Of a stretch of DNA of 64,000 bases, positions 52,025 to 60,489 are shown one piece after another (the stretch's first letter is position 1; each line of letters opens with the position of its first letter). This stretch comes from DASRDR01 sp044867785 (GTDB lineage: Bacteria > Methylomirabilota > Methylomirabilia > Rokubacteriales > DASRDR01): the NCBI GenBank assembly GCA_044867785.1, contig JBIOVM010000027.1:11377-75376 (forward strand). The letters are read 5' to 3'. The position numbers were made by a program, and so were the translations under genes. A model generated the notes under the pieces. The model saw nothing but the letters and a program-made list of their open reading frames with translations, made no database searches and had not been told where the DNA came from.

Positions 52025-52497
52025 GCATCGCAAGCGGCATCGCCTGGCGACTCTTCGTCAGCGCGGCCTACACGACGGGCCTCACGCTTCTCATCCCCTA
52101 CGTCGTCTTCCGGCTCCAGCCGGAGGATATCCGGCTGGTCCCGGTCGGACTGTCGCCGGTCCTCCTCTGGGTGGCCATCGGGCTGATGGCGGCGGCGCTC
52201 GTCGTGCGGCTCTGGGCGACGCGCGACTTCGGCGGATCCTTGCGGGCGCTCGGGTTCATGACGTTTCTCCCGGGCCTCGTGGGAATCCTCTTCACGCTGT
52301 TCGGGCGGGAGACGCTTCTGGGCCGGTTCGCGGAGACGGTGCCGCGCTTCCAGGACGTGCGGCCGGCGATCGAGCTCTACCTGGACCGCGTGGTGCCGCA
52401 GGTCCTCTATCTGACGGTGGGCTTCTTCGTGGCGGGCGCCGCGCTCATCCTGCTCGGAAGCCGGATCGCGTCGCGCGACCCCTCCGTGCGCTCCTAG
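52021..52497 (+). CDS. Integral membrane protein, unknown
   Basis: 158 aa with four hydrophobic helices (RLFVSAAYTTGLTLLIPYVV, VLLWVAIGLMAAALVVRLWA, ALGFMTFLPGLVGILFTLFG, VLYLTVGFFVAGAALILLGS). No family recognised. The GTG overlaps the VOC gene stop by 4 nt, so it belongs to the same operon and may be a small membrane component of the aromatic locus. Confidence 0.75.
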   Translation: MSIASGIAWRLFVSAAYTTGLTLLIPYVVFRLQPEDIRLVPVGLSPVLLWVAIGLMAAALVVRLWATRDFGGSLRALGFMTFLPGLVGILFTLFGRETLLGRFAETVPRFQDVRPAIELYLDRVVPQVLYLTVGFFVAGAALILLGSRIASRDPSVRS

Positions 52498-52500
52498 CCC

Positions 52501-52755
52501 TCACCGCCGCTGGAGGAAGAACAGCGCCGCGAGCACCGGAATGTAGACGGCCAGCACGCCCTCCAGCGTGAGCATCGGCCCGCCGGATCCGCTGGTGACC
52601 AGGATGCCGCGGGCGGCGGGAACGAGGTTCCACAAGGGATCGCCGAGGGCGTCGTTCAGGAGTTTTCCGAACAGCGCGATGACGGCGCCGGGAAACAGGA
52701 ACGGCAGCAGGGCGGCGAGGAAGCAGACGACGATCACGACCGCCACGAGCAGCAT
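52501..52755 (-). CDS. Small membrane protein, unknown
   Basis: 84 aa. N-terminal helix MLLVAVVIVVCFLAALLPFL then FPGAVIALFGKLL, and a C-terminal helix MLTLEGVLAVYIPVLAALFF followed by QRR. GGGAGG lies 5 nt before the ATG at 52755; the longer upstream frame lacks a ribosome site. Convergent with the preceding membrane-protein gene. No recognised family. Confidence 0.65.
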   Translation of the reverse strand: MLLVAVVIVVCFLAALLPFLFPGAVIALFGKLLNDALGDPLWNLVPAARGILVTSGSGGPMLTLEGVLAVYIPVLAALFFLQRR

Positions 52756-52998
52756 CCGAACCTCCCTTCGGCGCCTATGGTCCGTCCCGACCGCGGCCAA
52801 TGTCAAAGAATCGGGCAAGCCGGGAGCCAACCCCGGGCTCCCGGGGCCTCGCTCGAGGCGTGGGAGCCGGACGATGAGGCCGCGCCCCGGCCGGCTGGCG
52901 CGAGGGTCGCCCGCGGGCTACGATGCCGACGGCCGTTCGAGCCCGAGGCTCGCCGCCAGCTGGAGCAGACCGGGGAAGCCACGCCACGGAGGAGTCCC

Positions 52999-53286
52999 AT
53001 GGCCGCGTACGTCATTGCCGACATCGAGATCACCGATCCCCACGGATACGAGGAGTACCGGCGTCGCGGCGCGCCCACGGTCGCCCAGTACGGCGGCCGC
53101 TACGTGGTACGGGGCGGCGCCGCCGAGACCCTGGAGGGCGACTGGCAGCCACGACGCCTGGTCGTGATCGAGTTTCCCAGCCTGGCCCAGGCCCGACGCT
53201 GGTACGACTCCGAGGAGTACCGGGAGCCCCGGGCGATCCGCCAGCGCTGCTCGCGGGGCCACGCCATCCTGGTCGAGGGAGCCTAG
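52999..53286 (+). CDS. DUF1330 protein
   Basis: 95 aa. MAAYVIADIEITDPHGYEEY, then RGAPTVAQYGGRYVVRGGAA and VVIEFPSLAQARRWYDSEEY are the full DUF1330 pattern, a ferredoxin-like dimeric alpha+beta barrel of unknown function that is often near aromatic or hydroxyacid catabolic genes. GGAGGAG lies 5 nt before the ATG. The next gene starts 3 nt after the stop. Confidence 0.92.
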   Translation: MAAYVIADIEITDPHGYEEYRRRGAPTVAQYGGRYVVRGGAAETLEGDWQPRRLVVIEFPSLAQARRWYDSEEYREPRAIRQRCSRGHAILVEGA

Positions 53287-53288
53287 CG

Positions 53289-54020
53289 GTGGGTGGCGAG
53301 AACGTCGCGCTGAGCCGGAACGGCCTCGTAGCGACGGTGACCCTCAACCGGCCGGACCGACGAAACTCGCTGAGCGACGAGATGCTCGGCGAGCTGATCC
53401 AGACCCTCTCGGCTCTCCGAGACGACGCCACGTCGCGGGTGGTGATCGTCACCGGTGCCACGCCCGTCTTCTCGGCCGGCGCCCACTACCCGGGCCGGAG
53501 CGGGATGTCCGCCGAGGAGCGCCGAAAGGTCTTCCTTTCGACGCCGAACCAGTTCCGCCGCCTCTTCGAGCGTGTCACCACGCTCCTGGAGAACCTGGAG
53601 CAGTCCACGATCGCGATGATCAACGGCCATGCGATCGGCGGCGGCTTCGGGCTCACGCTGGCGTGCGACTTCCGGTGGGCGGCCGCCGAGGCGGAGCTCT
53701 GGATCCCCGAGGTCGACCTCGGCGTGCCGCTGGGCGTGGCGTCGACGACACGGTTCGTGCGGCTCGTCGGTCCCGCCCGCGCCAAGGAGATCATCATGGA
53801 GGGGCGGCGCTACACGGCGGCCGAGGCACACGCCATGGGCCTGGTCCACCGTGTCGTGCCGGGCGCCGAGCTGGCCGCGTCGGTACGCGAGTACGCCCTC
53901 CGCCTGGCGGCCAAGCCCTTCCGGCCGCTCGCCGAGGTCAAGGCGCGCGTCAACGCCATCGCCCGCACGGGGATCCCCGAGGTCAACGCCATGACCGAGG
54001 GCTTCCTCCCGCGGGAGTGA
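53289..54020 (+). CDS. Enoyl-CoA hydratase/isomerase-family protein
   Basis: 243 aa from a GTG 2 nt after the DUF1330 stop. Crotonase fold: VTLNRPDRRNSLSDEMLGEL, the oxyanion loop VFSAGAHYPGRSG, and INGHAIGGGFGLTLACDFRW. The first catalytic Glu position is Gly (GGGFGLTLA) while the second is kept in ELWIPEVDLGVPLG (Glu). A single acidic residue is usual for isomerases and some hydratases with altered chemistry. Probably a beta-oxidation-type step after ring cleavage. Confidence 0.9.
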   Translation: MGGENVALSRNGLVATVTLNRPDRRNSLSDEMLGELIQTLSALRDDATSRVVIVTGATPVFSAGAHYPGRSGMSAEERRKVFLSTPNQFRRLFERVTTLLENLEQSTIAMINGHAIGGGFGLTLACDFRWAAAEAELWIPEVDLGVPLGVASTTRFVRLVGPARAKEIIMEGRRYTAAEAHAMGLVHRVVPGAELAASVREYALRLAAKPFRPLAEVKARVNAIARTGIPEVNAMTEGFLPRE

Positions 54021-54196
54021 GAGCGCGACTCGTGGCCCCCGGGGTCGAGAAACCTGGCGAGCGCGCGAACCGCTCCGGCCGGCCGGCGCGTGACTTGCGA
54101 GACCCGGGGACCGAACGCCGGCCCCCGATCGGTCGATCGCGTCGACGCTGACAGGTGTATTGACGCGGCGATGACGATCGTCAGCATGCGCGTACG

Positions 54197-54402
54197 ATGA
54201 AGGCTCGGTGGGTGACGGCCAATCTTCCGAGGATCTCCTGAAGGACGCGATGGACGTGAGCGGCAAGGGCATCACCGAGACCATCGTCGCCGGTCTCCGG
54301 CTCGTTCGGCAGAGTCGAGCGCATGGCAAGGCCATGGCTCTACGGGGCAAGATCACGCTCGCCGTGGACCTGGGGAAGTCGCGTGAGCGGCGTCGTCGTT
54401 GA
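54197..54402 (+). pseudogene. VapB-family antitoxin, frameshifted and without a toxin partner
   Basis: The main frame reads EDLLKDAMDVSGKGITETIV, then AGLRLVRQSRAHGKAMALRG and KITLAVDLGKSRERRRR, a VapB antitoxin with its LRGKxxLxxDLxxSRxRR toxin-binding tail. The expected N-terminal strand is in another frame, MKARWVTANLP from the ATG at 54197. One missing base near 54230, in CTTCCGAGGAT, breaks the join. A GTG at 54208 opens the main frame but would give an N-terminus without the DNA-binding strand. No PIN gene follows; the CoA-transferase begins inside its 3' end. Confidence 0.6.
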
Positions 54403-55690
54403 CACGTCCGAAACGCCTGCGCCGCCGCCCGGCATGCTCGCCGGGATCCGCGTGCTCGACCTCTCGCGCGTGGTCGCCGGCCCGTACTGCGCCATGCTGC
54501 TCGCCGATCTCGGCGCCGACGTGATCAAGGTGGAGCGGCCCGGACAGGGCGACGACCTCCGCGAGTGGCGCGCGCGCACGGGGCGGGATGGCATGAGCGC
54601 GCCCTTCGCCGCCATCAACCGCAACAAGCGCGGGATCGCCCTCGACCTCCAGCACGCCGACGGCGTGCGGATCCTGCGCGAGCTGGCGGAACGCTCCGAC
54701 GTGCTCATCGAGAACTTCGTGCCGGGCGTCGCCGATCGGCTCGGGATGGGGTACGAGGCCCTGCGGGCGCGCAACCGTGGGATCGTGTACGTCTCGATCA
54801 GCGGGTTCGGCCAGACCGGCCCGTACGCGCAGCGCCCGGGCTACAACACGATCGCGCAGGGCATGGGCGGCCTGATGGGGGTCACCGGCCAGCCCGGCGA
54901 CCCGCCGACCCGGGCGGGAGGCTCGATCGCGGACGTGGCCGCCGCGTTCCTGGCGTTCGGCGCCGTCGGCGCCGCGCTGGTCCATCGGCTGCGCACCGGC
55001 GAGGGCCAGCATCTGGACGTCAACCTCCTGGGCGCGACGCTCGGCCTCCTCCCCGACCCGGTCGCCCACTTCTTCGACTCGGGGAAGCGGCCGCCGCGCG
55101 TGGGCAACCGCAACCCCACCCTCACGCCCGCCGAGGCGTTCCGGACCCGGGACGGGTGGCTCAACGTCGTGGTGATGAATCCCGCCCAGTGGGACCGGTT
55201 CTGCCGCGTGCTGGACGACGAGGTCCTCCGCACCGAGCCGCGATTCGCGACCAACCTCGAGCGGCTGCAGAACCACGACGAGATGAAAGCGCGGGTCGAG
55301 GCGGCGCTGGACAAAGGCACGACCGCCGAGTGGGTCGGGCGATTCGAGGCGGCCGCCATCGCGGCCGGGCCCATCTACGAGTTGGACGAGGTCTTCGGCG
55401 ACCCGCAGGTCCGGCATCTCGGGCTGCTCGCCGAGGTGGCGCAGCCCACGTACGAGGCCCACGGCGGGACCGCGCGCATGCTGGGGTTCCCGTTTCGCGC
55501 GTCCGGCACGCCGGCCTCGATCCGCCGGCCGGCCCCGCTCCTCGGCGAGCACACGGCCGAGGTGCTGAGCGAGGCGCTCGGGCTCCCGCCGGCCGAGATC
55601 GCGCGGCTCGCGGGGTCGGGGGCGATCGCCCTCGGGCCTGCGGGCGCTACGCCGGCTTCGTCGCCAGGAACAGGTAGCGCGTCAGGCTGA
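54383..55690 (+). CDS. CaiB/BaiF (family III) CoA-transferase
   Basis: 435 aa. GIRVLDLSRVVAGPYCAMLL, ADLGADVIKVERPGQGDDLR, FVPGVADRLGMGYEALRARN, and catalytic Asp184 in GGSIADVAAAFLAF. The GTG at 54383 has GGGGAAG about 4 nt upstream and overlaps the decayed antitoxin by 20 nt. It transfers CoA between acids, possibly activating the substrate of the aromatic locus or recycling product CoA. The 3' end overlaps the convergent methyltransferase by 44 nt. Confidence 0.9.
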   Translation: MSGVVVDTSETPAPPPGMLAGIRVLDLSRVVAGPYCAMLLADLGADVIKVERPGQGDDLREWRARTGRDGMSAPFAAINRNKRGIALDLQHADGVRILRELAERSDVLIENFVPGVADRLGMGYEALRARNRGIVYVSISGFGQTGPYAQRPGYNTIAQGMGGLMGVTGQPGDPPTRAGGSIADVAAAFLAFGAVGAALVHRLRTGEGQHLDVNLLGATLGLLPDPVAHFFDSGKRPPRVGNRNPTLTPAEAFRTRDGWLNVVVMNPAQWDRFCRVLDDEVLRTEPRFATNLERLQNHDEMKARVEAALDKGTTAEWVGRFEAAAIAAGPIYELDEVFGDPQVRHLGLLAEVAQPTYEAHGGTARMLGFPFRASGTPASIRRPAPLLGEHTAEVLSEALGLPPAEIARLAGSGAIALGPAGATPASSPGTGSASG

Positions 55691-56444
55691 AGAAGTACTC
55701 GCCGCCCTCGGTGGCGCGCGCCCGCGCGAGGAGATCGTCCCGCCAGGCGTCGGCCTCCTCGCGCGGCAGGCCGTGCCGGGCCGCGAGGTCGGCCGTCGGG
55801 GCGATCAGGCCGTCGCTGAAGCTGTCGGGGCCGCCGCGGAGCTCGAGCACGGGAATCGCCTCCGCATGGTGGAGCCGCAGGCCCGCGCGGGCCAGGAGCC
55901 CCGGCAGGCGCGGCGGCAGGTGCGCCTGGGCGAAGTGGGCGACCCGCCCCTCCATCACGCGACGGTGTCGGTCGCGGTCGGCCGTCAGCCAGACGCAGGA
56001 GTCCCAGTCGGTGTCGACGACCGCCAGGCGACCGCCGGGGCGAAGGACGCGCGCCGCCTCGCCGAGCGCGCCCTCCACGTCGGACACGTAGAGGTAGACC
56101 TGGACCACCGTGGCGAAATCGAACGACCCGTCGGGGAAGTCGAGCCGGGCCGCGTCGCCCCGCCGCACCTCCACGCGGTCTCCGAGGCTTTCCCGCGCGA
56201 TGCGGGCCCGGGCGACCTCCAGCATCTCGGGGCTCTCGTCGAGGCCGACGATGCGGCCGGCGGGGCCGACCTCCTGGCCCAGCTCGCAGGCCAGGAACGC
56301 GGGGCCGCAGCCGATGTCGAGACCGCGCTCGCCCCGTTCGACGCCGAGCGCGGCCCGCGTGCGCGCGCGCTGGGCGACGATGCTCGGTGACGCGTACAGG
56401 GTCTCGAGCCGCGTCGCCTCGCGGGCTCCGAATCTGGTGGCCAT
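55647..56444 (-). CDS. Class I SAM-dependent methyltransferase
   Basis: 265 aa, ATG at 56444 with AGGAGG 7 nt upstream. Motif I GLDIGCGPAFLACELGQEVG, motif II RIVGLDESPEMLEVARARI, then RRGDAARLDFPDGSFDFATV and RPGGRLAVVDTDWDS. It closely resembles the UbiE-like enzyme at 10.9-11.6 kb (both have VVDTD(W/Y)DS in the same place), so the two are probably paralogues. Substrate unknown. Confidence 0.88.
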   Translation of the reverse strand: MATRFGAREATRLETLYASPSIVAQRARTRAALGVERGERGLDIGCGPAFLACELGQEVGPAGRIVGLDESPEMLEVARARIARESLGDRVEVRRGDAARLDFPDGSFDFATVVQVYLYVSDVEGALGEAARVLRPGGRLAVVDTDWDSCVWLTADRDRHRRVMEGRVAHFAQAHLPPRLPGLLARAGLRLHHAEAIPVLELRGGPDSFSDGLIAPTADLAARHGLPREEADAWRDDLLARARATEGGEYFFSLTRYLFLATKPA

Positions 56445-56573
56445 CCAGCACCTCCTGAGCGCCGGCCAGTCTAGCATCCGGGTCGGATGTCGCCGTCGGG
56501 ACAATCGCCTCCGGCGGGAGGCGACGCCGGCCAAGGAAGCGGCCCGCAGGCCAAGGCGGACCCCAATGCATTG

Positions 56574-56602
56574 TTGTTCGCCAACACGAAGTTGGCTACC
56601 AT
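56574..56602 (+). promoter_or_regulatory. Promoter with spacer-filling palindrome upstream of the CoA ligase
   Basis: TTGTTC (56574-56579) and TACCAT (56597-56602) are 17 bp apart, and the spacer is exactly the palindrome GCCAACacgaaGTTGGC (56580-56596). The -35 match is moderate. A protein bound there would sit between the hexamers and control ligase expression. The ligase start is 42 nt downstream. Confidence 0.5.
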
Positions 56603-56644
56603 GTCGCCGCACGCGAGTCTGGCTCTGACGCGGGAGGGCCCGGG

Positions 56645-58279
56645 GTGCCGGTCGCAATCGAAGAAGGTCTGCCGCCGAAGGCGCTGTGGCCGGAGCGGGT
56701 TTACACGCTCCCGGAGACGCGCTATCCGATCCGCCTGAACGTGGCGACCGAGCTCCTGGACGCCAACGCGGACGGTGGACGCGCCGGCCGGCCCGCGATT
56801 CACGCTCAGGACCACGTCCTCACGTACGGCGAGCTGCAGAAGCGGGTCAACCGGCTGGCCAACGGCCTCCGGAGCGCCGGGATCGACCGGGGCGACCGCG
56901 TGCTCCTGCGGATGCCGAACTGCCCCGAATTCATCGTCACCTGGCTCGCCTGCCAGAAGCTCGGCGTGGTCACGGTGTCGACCATGCCGCTGCTCAGGGC
57001 GCGCGAGCTCGCCTACATCGCCGAGGACGCCGGCACGGGGGCCGCCGTGGTCTGGGGCGGGCTGCGCGAGGAGCTGGAGCGCGCGCGGCTGACCGCGCCC
57101 GGGCTCACGCAGATCGTCGTCGCCGGGGAGACGCGCCCCGGCGACCTGACCTGGGGGAGCTTGCTGGACGGCCAGCCGGAGCGCATCGAGACCGCGAGCA
57201 CGCGGGCCGACGACGTCGCGATGATCGCGTACACGTCGGGCTCGACCGGCGTGCCCAAGGGGTGCGTCCACCAGCATGCGGACATCCTGGCCTCGGCCGA
57301 CTCCTACGCGCGGTACGTGCTCCGTCCCGCCGAAGAGGACCGCTTCGGGGGGCACCCGACGCTCGCGTTCACCTTCGGCACCGGCGGGCTCCTCGTCTTC
57401 CCCTTCCGGTTCGGCGCCGCGACGGTGCTCTCGGGTCCGTTCGACCCGGAGCGGATGCTCGAGACGTTCGAGCGCCAGCGGGTGACGGTCGCCTTCTGCG
57501 CGGCCACCTCGTACCGCCTGATGCTCGGGATCCCCGAGATGGCCCGACGCTTCGATCTCGGGAGCCTGCGGCTCTGCGTCTCGGCCGCCGAGCCCCTGCC
57601 CGCCGCCGTGTACAAGGAGTGGGTCGGCACGACCGGCCGGGAGTGTCTCGACGGGATCGGCTCGACGGAGATGTTCCACATCTTCGTGTCGTCGGTGCCG
57701 GGCCGCGTGCGGCCGGGGGCGACCGGCGTGCCGGTCCCCGGCTACGATTGCCGCGTGGTCGACGAGGACGGTCGCGAGGTCCCGCGCGGCACCCCCGGGC
57801 TGATCGCGATCAAGGGCCCCACCGGCTGCCGCTACTGGCGCAAGCCGGAGCGGCAGGCGGAGTACGTGCGGTTCGGCGGCTGGAACGTGACCGGCGACGT
57901 GTACATCCACGACGACGAGGGCTACTTCACGTACCAGTGCCGGTCGGACGACATGATCGTGACGGGCGGGTACAAGATTCCCGGCCCGGAGGTCGAGCAC
58001 GTGCTCGACGAGCATCCCGCGGTCGCCGAGTCGGCGGTGGTCGCCGCCCCGGATCCGACACGGGGCTTCGTGCCGAAGGCTTTCGTGGTCCTCCGGACCG
58101 GCTGGACGGCCACCGACGCGCTGGCGCGCGAGCTCCAGGACCACGTGAAGAAGGAGCTGGCGCCCTACAAGTATCCGCGGCAGGTGGCGTTCGTCCCGGC
58201 GCTCCCCCGCACCGAGACGGGTAAGATCCGGCGGGTGGAGCTTCGGCAGCAGGAGGCGGGGCACGCCGCGTCGCCCTGA
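56645..58279 (+). CDS. Benzoate/2-aminobenzoate-type CoA ligase
   Basis: 544 aa adenylate-forming enzyme. P-loop YTSGSTGVPKG at 196-206, GxTE-type LDGIGSTEMFHIFVSSVPGR, hinge region TYQCRSDDMIVTGGYKIPGP and the C-terminal catalytic Lys527 in PRTETGKIRR. The GSTEMFHIF motif and LPPKALWPERVYTLPETRYP N-terminus are typical of benzoate-CoA ligase relatives acting on aminobenzoate or salicylate. It makes the aryl-CoA used by the fused monooxygenase/reductase at 47-49 kb. GTG start with GGGAGGG upstream. Confidence 0.92.
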   Translation: MPVAIEEGLPPKALWPERVYTLPETRYPIRLNVATELLDANADGGRAGRPAIHAQDHVLTYGELQKRVNRLANGLRSAGIDRGDRVLLRMPNCPEFIVTWLACQKLGVVTVSTMPLLRARELAYIAEDAGTGAAVVWGGLREELERARLTAPGLTQIVVAGETRPGDLTWGSLLDGQPERIETASTRADDVAMIAYTSGSTGVPKGCVHQHADILASADSYARYVLRPAEEDRFGGHPTLAFTFGTGGLLVFPFRFGAATVLSGPFDPERMLETFERQRVTVAFCAATSYRLMLGIPEMARRFDLGSLRLCVSAAEPLPAAVYKEWVGTTGRECLDGIGSTEMFHIFVSSVPGRVRPGATGVPVPGYDCRVVDEDGREVPRGTPGLIAIKGPTGCRYWRKPERQAEYVRFGGWNVTGDVYIHDDEGYFTYQCRSDDMIVTGGYKIPGPEVEHVLDEHPAVAESAVVAAPDPTRGFVPKAFVVLRTGWTATDALARELQDHVKKELAPYKYPRQVAFVPALPRTETGKIRRVELRQQEAGHAASP

Positions 58280-58369
58280 CTCGTCCCTCGCTGAGCGCGG
58301 GCGGGCGCCCGTCGCTCACCAGTAGCACTCCCGAGGCAACGGGCCCTCCCGGCCCGGAAAGGAGGCGTG

Positions 58370-58651
58370 ATGGACGGCAAGAAGGTGACGATCGTCGCAA
58401 TCATCGCGATCCTCGTCGGTCTGCTCGTCGGGTACCTCATGTGGGGCGCCCAGACGAAGACGCTCCAGGGCGAGCTGGACCAGCTCAAGGCGCGACTGAC
58501 CGAGGCGCAGAAGGCGGCGACGCGCGAGAAGGAGCTGTCGGACAAGCTGGCGCAGATGGAGGCCCAGCTGAAGCAGGTGTCCGACGACCTCGCCAAGGAG
58601 AAGGCGCGGCGCGAGCAAATGCAGACGGCGGTCTCCAAGGGCAAGAAGTGA
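58370..58651 (+). CDS. Small membrane-anchored coiled-coil protein (first of a tandem pair)
   Basis: 93 aa. N-terminal transmembrane helix (VTIVAIIAILVGLLVGYLMW GAQ) followed by a charged coiled coil (LDQLKARLTEAQKAATREKE, MEAQLKQVSDDLAKEKARRE). GGAGG precedes the ATG by 4 nt. The next gene encodes a paralogue with the same layout. Function unknown; the pair sits between the CoA ligase and the importer genes and may be a membrane scaffold. Confidence 0.75.
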   Translation: MDGKKVTIVAIIAILVGLLVGYLMWGAQTKTLQGELDQLKARLTEAQKAATREKELSDKLAQMEAQLKQVSDDLAKEKARREQMQTAVSKGKK

Positions 58652-58685
58652 CACGGGAACCCGAGACGCACGCACGGGAGGTGCC

Positions 58686-58961
58686 ATGCAAGCCGTCGTG
58701 ATCGGAGTCATCGCTGCCGTCATCGGACTGGGCATCGGCTACTTCACCTGGGGGGCGCAGTCCTCGCAGGCCGCGAAGGAGGTTGCCGCGGCCAAGGTGC
58801 AGCTGGAGGAGGCCCGCAAGGCCGCCGAGCGAGAGGGCCAGCTGGCGACGAAGATCCAGGCGGCCGAGGCCAAGCTCAAGGAGAGCCAGGAAGCCCTCAA
58901 GACCGAGACGGAGCAGGCGAAGAAGCTCGAGACCGTCCTGGCGAAGCGCAAGAAGAAGTAG
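58686..58961 (+). CDS. Small membrane-anchored coiled-coil protein (second of a tandem pair)
   Basis: 91 aa. The same architecture as its neighbour: AVVIGVIAAVIGLGIGYFTW then GAQSSQAAKEVAAAKVQLEE and KLKESQEALKTETEQAKKLE. Both share (Y)(L/F)xWGAQ at the end of the helix, which shows they are duplicates. GGGAGG lies 5 nt before the ATG. Ends in a Lys-rich tail (AKRKKK). Confidence 0.75.
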   Translation: MQAVVIGVIAAVIGLGIGYFTWGAQSSQAAKEVAAAKVQLEEARKAAEREGQLATKIQAAEAKLKESQEALKTETEQAKKLETVLAKRKKK

Positions 58962-58974
58962 CCTCCGGCCGTCG

Positions 58975-59002
58975 CTCGCCCCCCGCCAGGGGGGCGGGCG
59001 AG
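58975..59002 (+). terminator. Hairpin after the coiled-coil pair
   Basis: CTCGCCC pairs with GGGCGAG, with an inner CCC/GGG extension after a one-base bulge. It lies 14 nt after the second gene's stop and before the promoter of the solute-binding gene. No T-run follows. Confidence 0.35.
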
Positions 59003-59107
59003 GCAGAGCTCCGAACCCGGCCTCCGCCGGGGCGGCCGCGTCGCGGTCGCGCGGCGCCGGATGTCGCAACCCGAAGCCGGCGCCCGGAGGCCCACCCCGG
59101 CCCCCAA

Positions 59108-59136
59108 TGGCATGGCCGGGAGGCCTTTGCTAGAAT
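59108..59136 (+). promoter_or_regulatory. Putative promoter of the importer operon
   Basis: TAGAAT (59131-59136) with TGGCAT (59108-59113) 17 bp upstream. The binding-protein GTG is 86 nt downstream, with AGGAGG in front of it. The -10 is good, the -35 fair. Confidence 0.45.
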
Positions 59137-59222
59137 CCGGCACACGAAGCGATCCGCACAGCCGGGGGAGCCTGCGAGCAGGAGCTCCGGGCAAGCGCCG
59201 CACGCAGAGCCAGGAGGACATC

Positions 59223-60401
59223 GTGGACAGGATCAAGCGCGCCGCCGTGATCGGCCTCGTTGGATGGCTTCTCTCGAGCCAGCCGGCCCTCGCCGCCGAG
59301 ACCCTGAAGATCGGGTTCATCACGACGCTGTCCGGTCCGTCCGGGATCATCGGCAAGCACATGAAGGATTCGGTCGAGCTCGCGCTCGACCATCTCGGGC
59401 GGAAGATCGGCGGCCTCGAGACCGAGATCGTGTACGGAGACGATCAGCAGAAGCCGGACGTCGGCAAGCAGCTCGCCGACGAGATGCTCAAGAAGCACAA
59501 GGTGCAGTTCGTCTCGGGCATCATCTGGTCGAACGTCATGCTGGCCGTGGCGCCGACCGTGACGAAGAGCAACACCTTCATGATCGGGACCAACGCCGGC
59601 CCCCACGAGCTCGCGGGTGAGCAGTGCTCCGAGTACTTCTTCACCACGTCCTGGCAGAACGACCAGACGCCCGAGGCGATGGGGAAGTACATGCAGGACC
59701 AGGGCCTCACCGACGTCTACGTGATGGCCCCGAACTACGCCGCCGGCAAGGACATGATCTCGGGCTTCAAGCGCTACTTCAAGGGCAAGATCGTCGCCGA
59801 GGTCTACACCAAGCTCGGCGAGCTGGACTACCAGGCCGAGATCAGCCAGATCCGCGCCGCCAACCCGAAGGCGGTGTTCGTCTTCTACCCGGGCGGCATG
59901 GGGATCCAGTTCGTCAAGCAGTACGCGCAGGCCGGCTTGCGGCCGCAGATCCCCCTCTACTCGGTCTACACCTCCGACGCGACGACGCTACCGGCCCAGA
60001 AGGAGACCGCGGTCGGGAACTTCGAGACGCGGTACTGGAGCCCGACCCTCGATAACGCCAACAATCGCCGGTTCATCGCCGACTTCCGCAAGAAGTACGG
60101 GTACACCCCGTCCTTCTACGGAGCGCAGAGCTACGACGGAATGCTCCTGATCGACTCGGCCGTGCGCGCGGTCAAGGGCGACCTGGGGAACCACAAGGGA
60201 ATGATCGCGGCGATGCGCAAGGCCGACTACAAGTCCACCCGCGGGCCCTACACGTACAATCACAACCACTTCCCGATCCAGAACTTCTACCTGCTCCAGG
60301 TGGTCAAGGCCGAGGGCGACGAGTACACCACCAAGATCGTCAAGACCATCTTCGAGAACCACAAGGATTCGTACTCGCAGGCGTGCAAGATGAAGTGGTG
60401 A
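59223..60401 (+). CDS. ABC transporter solute-binding protein, branched-chain/aromatic acid type
   Basis: 392 aa from a GTG with AGGAGG 5 nt upstream. Signal peptide RIKRAAVIGLVGWLLSSQPA then LAAET; mature start LKIGFITTLSGPSGIIGKHM is the periplasmic-binding family 6 pattern. DLALDHLGGKIGG-like text, FVSGIIWSNVMLAVAPTVTK and YKSTRGPYTYNHNHFPIQNF follow. The last motif is common in receptors linked to aromatic acid uptake. It is followed by LivHMGF-type genes on the same strand, so it is the receptor of that importer. Confidence 0.93.
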   Translation: MDRIKRAAVIGLVGWLLSSQPALAAETLKIGFITTLSGPSGIIGKHMKDSVELALDHLGRKIGGLETEIVYGDDQQKPDVGKQLADEMLKKHKVQFVSGIIWSNVMLAVAPTVTKSNTFMIGTNAGPHELAGEQCSEYFFTTSWQNDQTPEAMGKYMQDQGLTDVYVMAPNYAAGKDMISGFKRYFKGKIVAEVYTKLGELDYQAEISQIRAANPKAVFVFYPGGMGIQFVKQYAQAGLRPQIPLYSVYTSDATTLPAQKETAVGNFETRYWSPTLDNANNRRFIADFRKKYGYTPSFYGAQSYDGMLLIDSAVRAVKGDLGNHKGMIAAMRKADYKSTRGPYTYNHNHFPIQNFYLLQVVKAEGDEYTTKIVKTIFENHKDSYSQACKMKW

Positions 60402-60426
60402 GCGTGTCCGGCGAGGTCAGGACGCC

Positions 60427-60452
60427 AGGGGCGCGGCTCCCGCCGCGCCCCT
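60427..60452 (+). terminator. Strong hairpin between the binding-protein and permease genes
   Basis: AGGGGCGCGGC and GCCGCGCCCCT form a perfect 11-bp stem with a TCCC loop, followed by TTTCGCTT. It starts 26 nt after the binding-protein stop. Such partial terminators between a receptor and its membrane components raise receptor levels and protect the upstream mRNA from decay. Confidence 0.7.
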
Positions 60453-60489
60453 TTCGCTTGACCGGCCGGGCGGGCCGCCCCCCGCGGCC

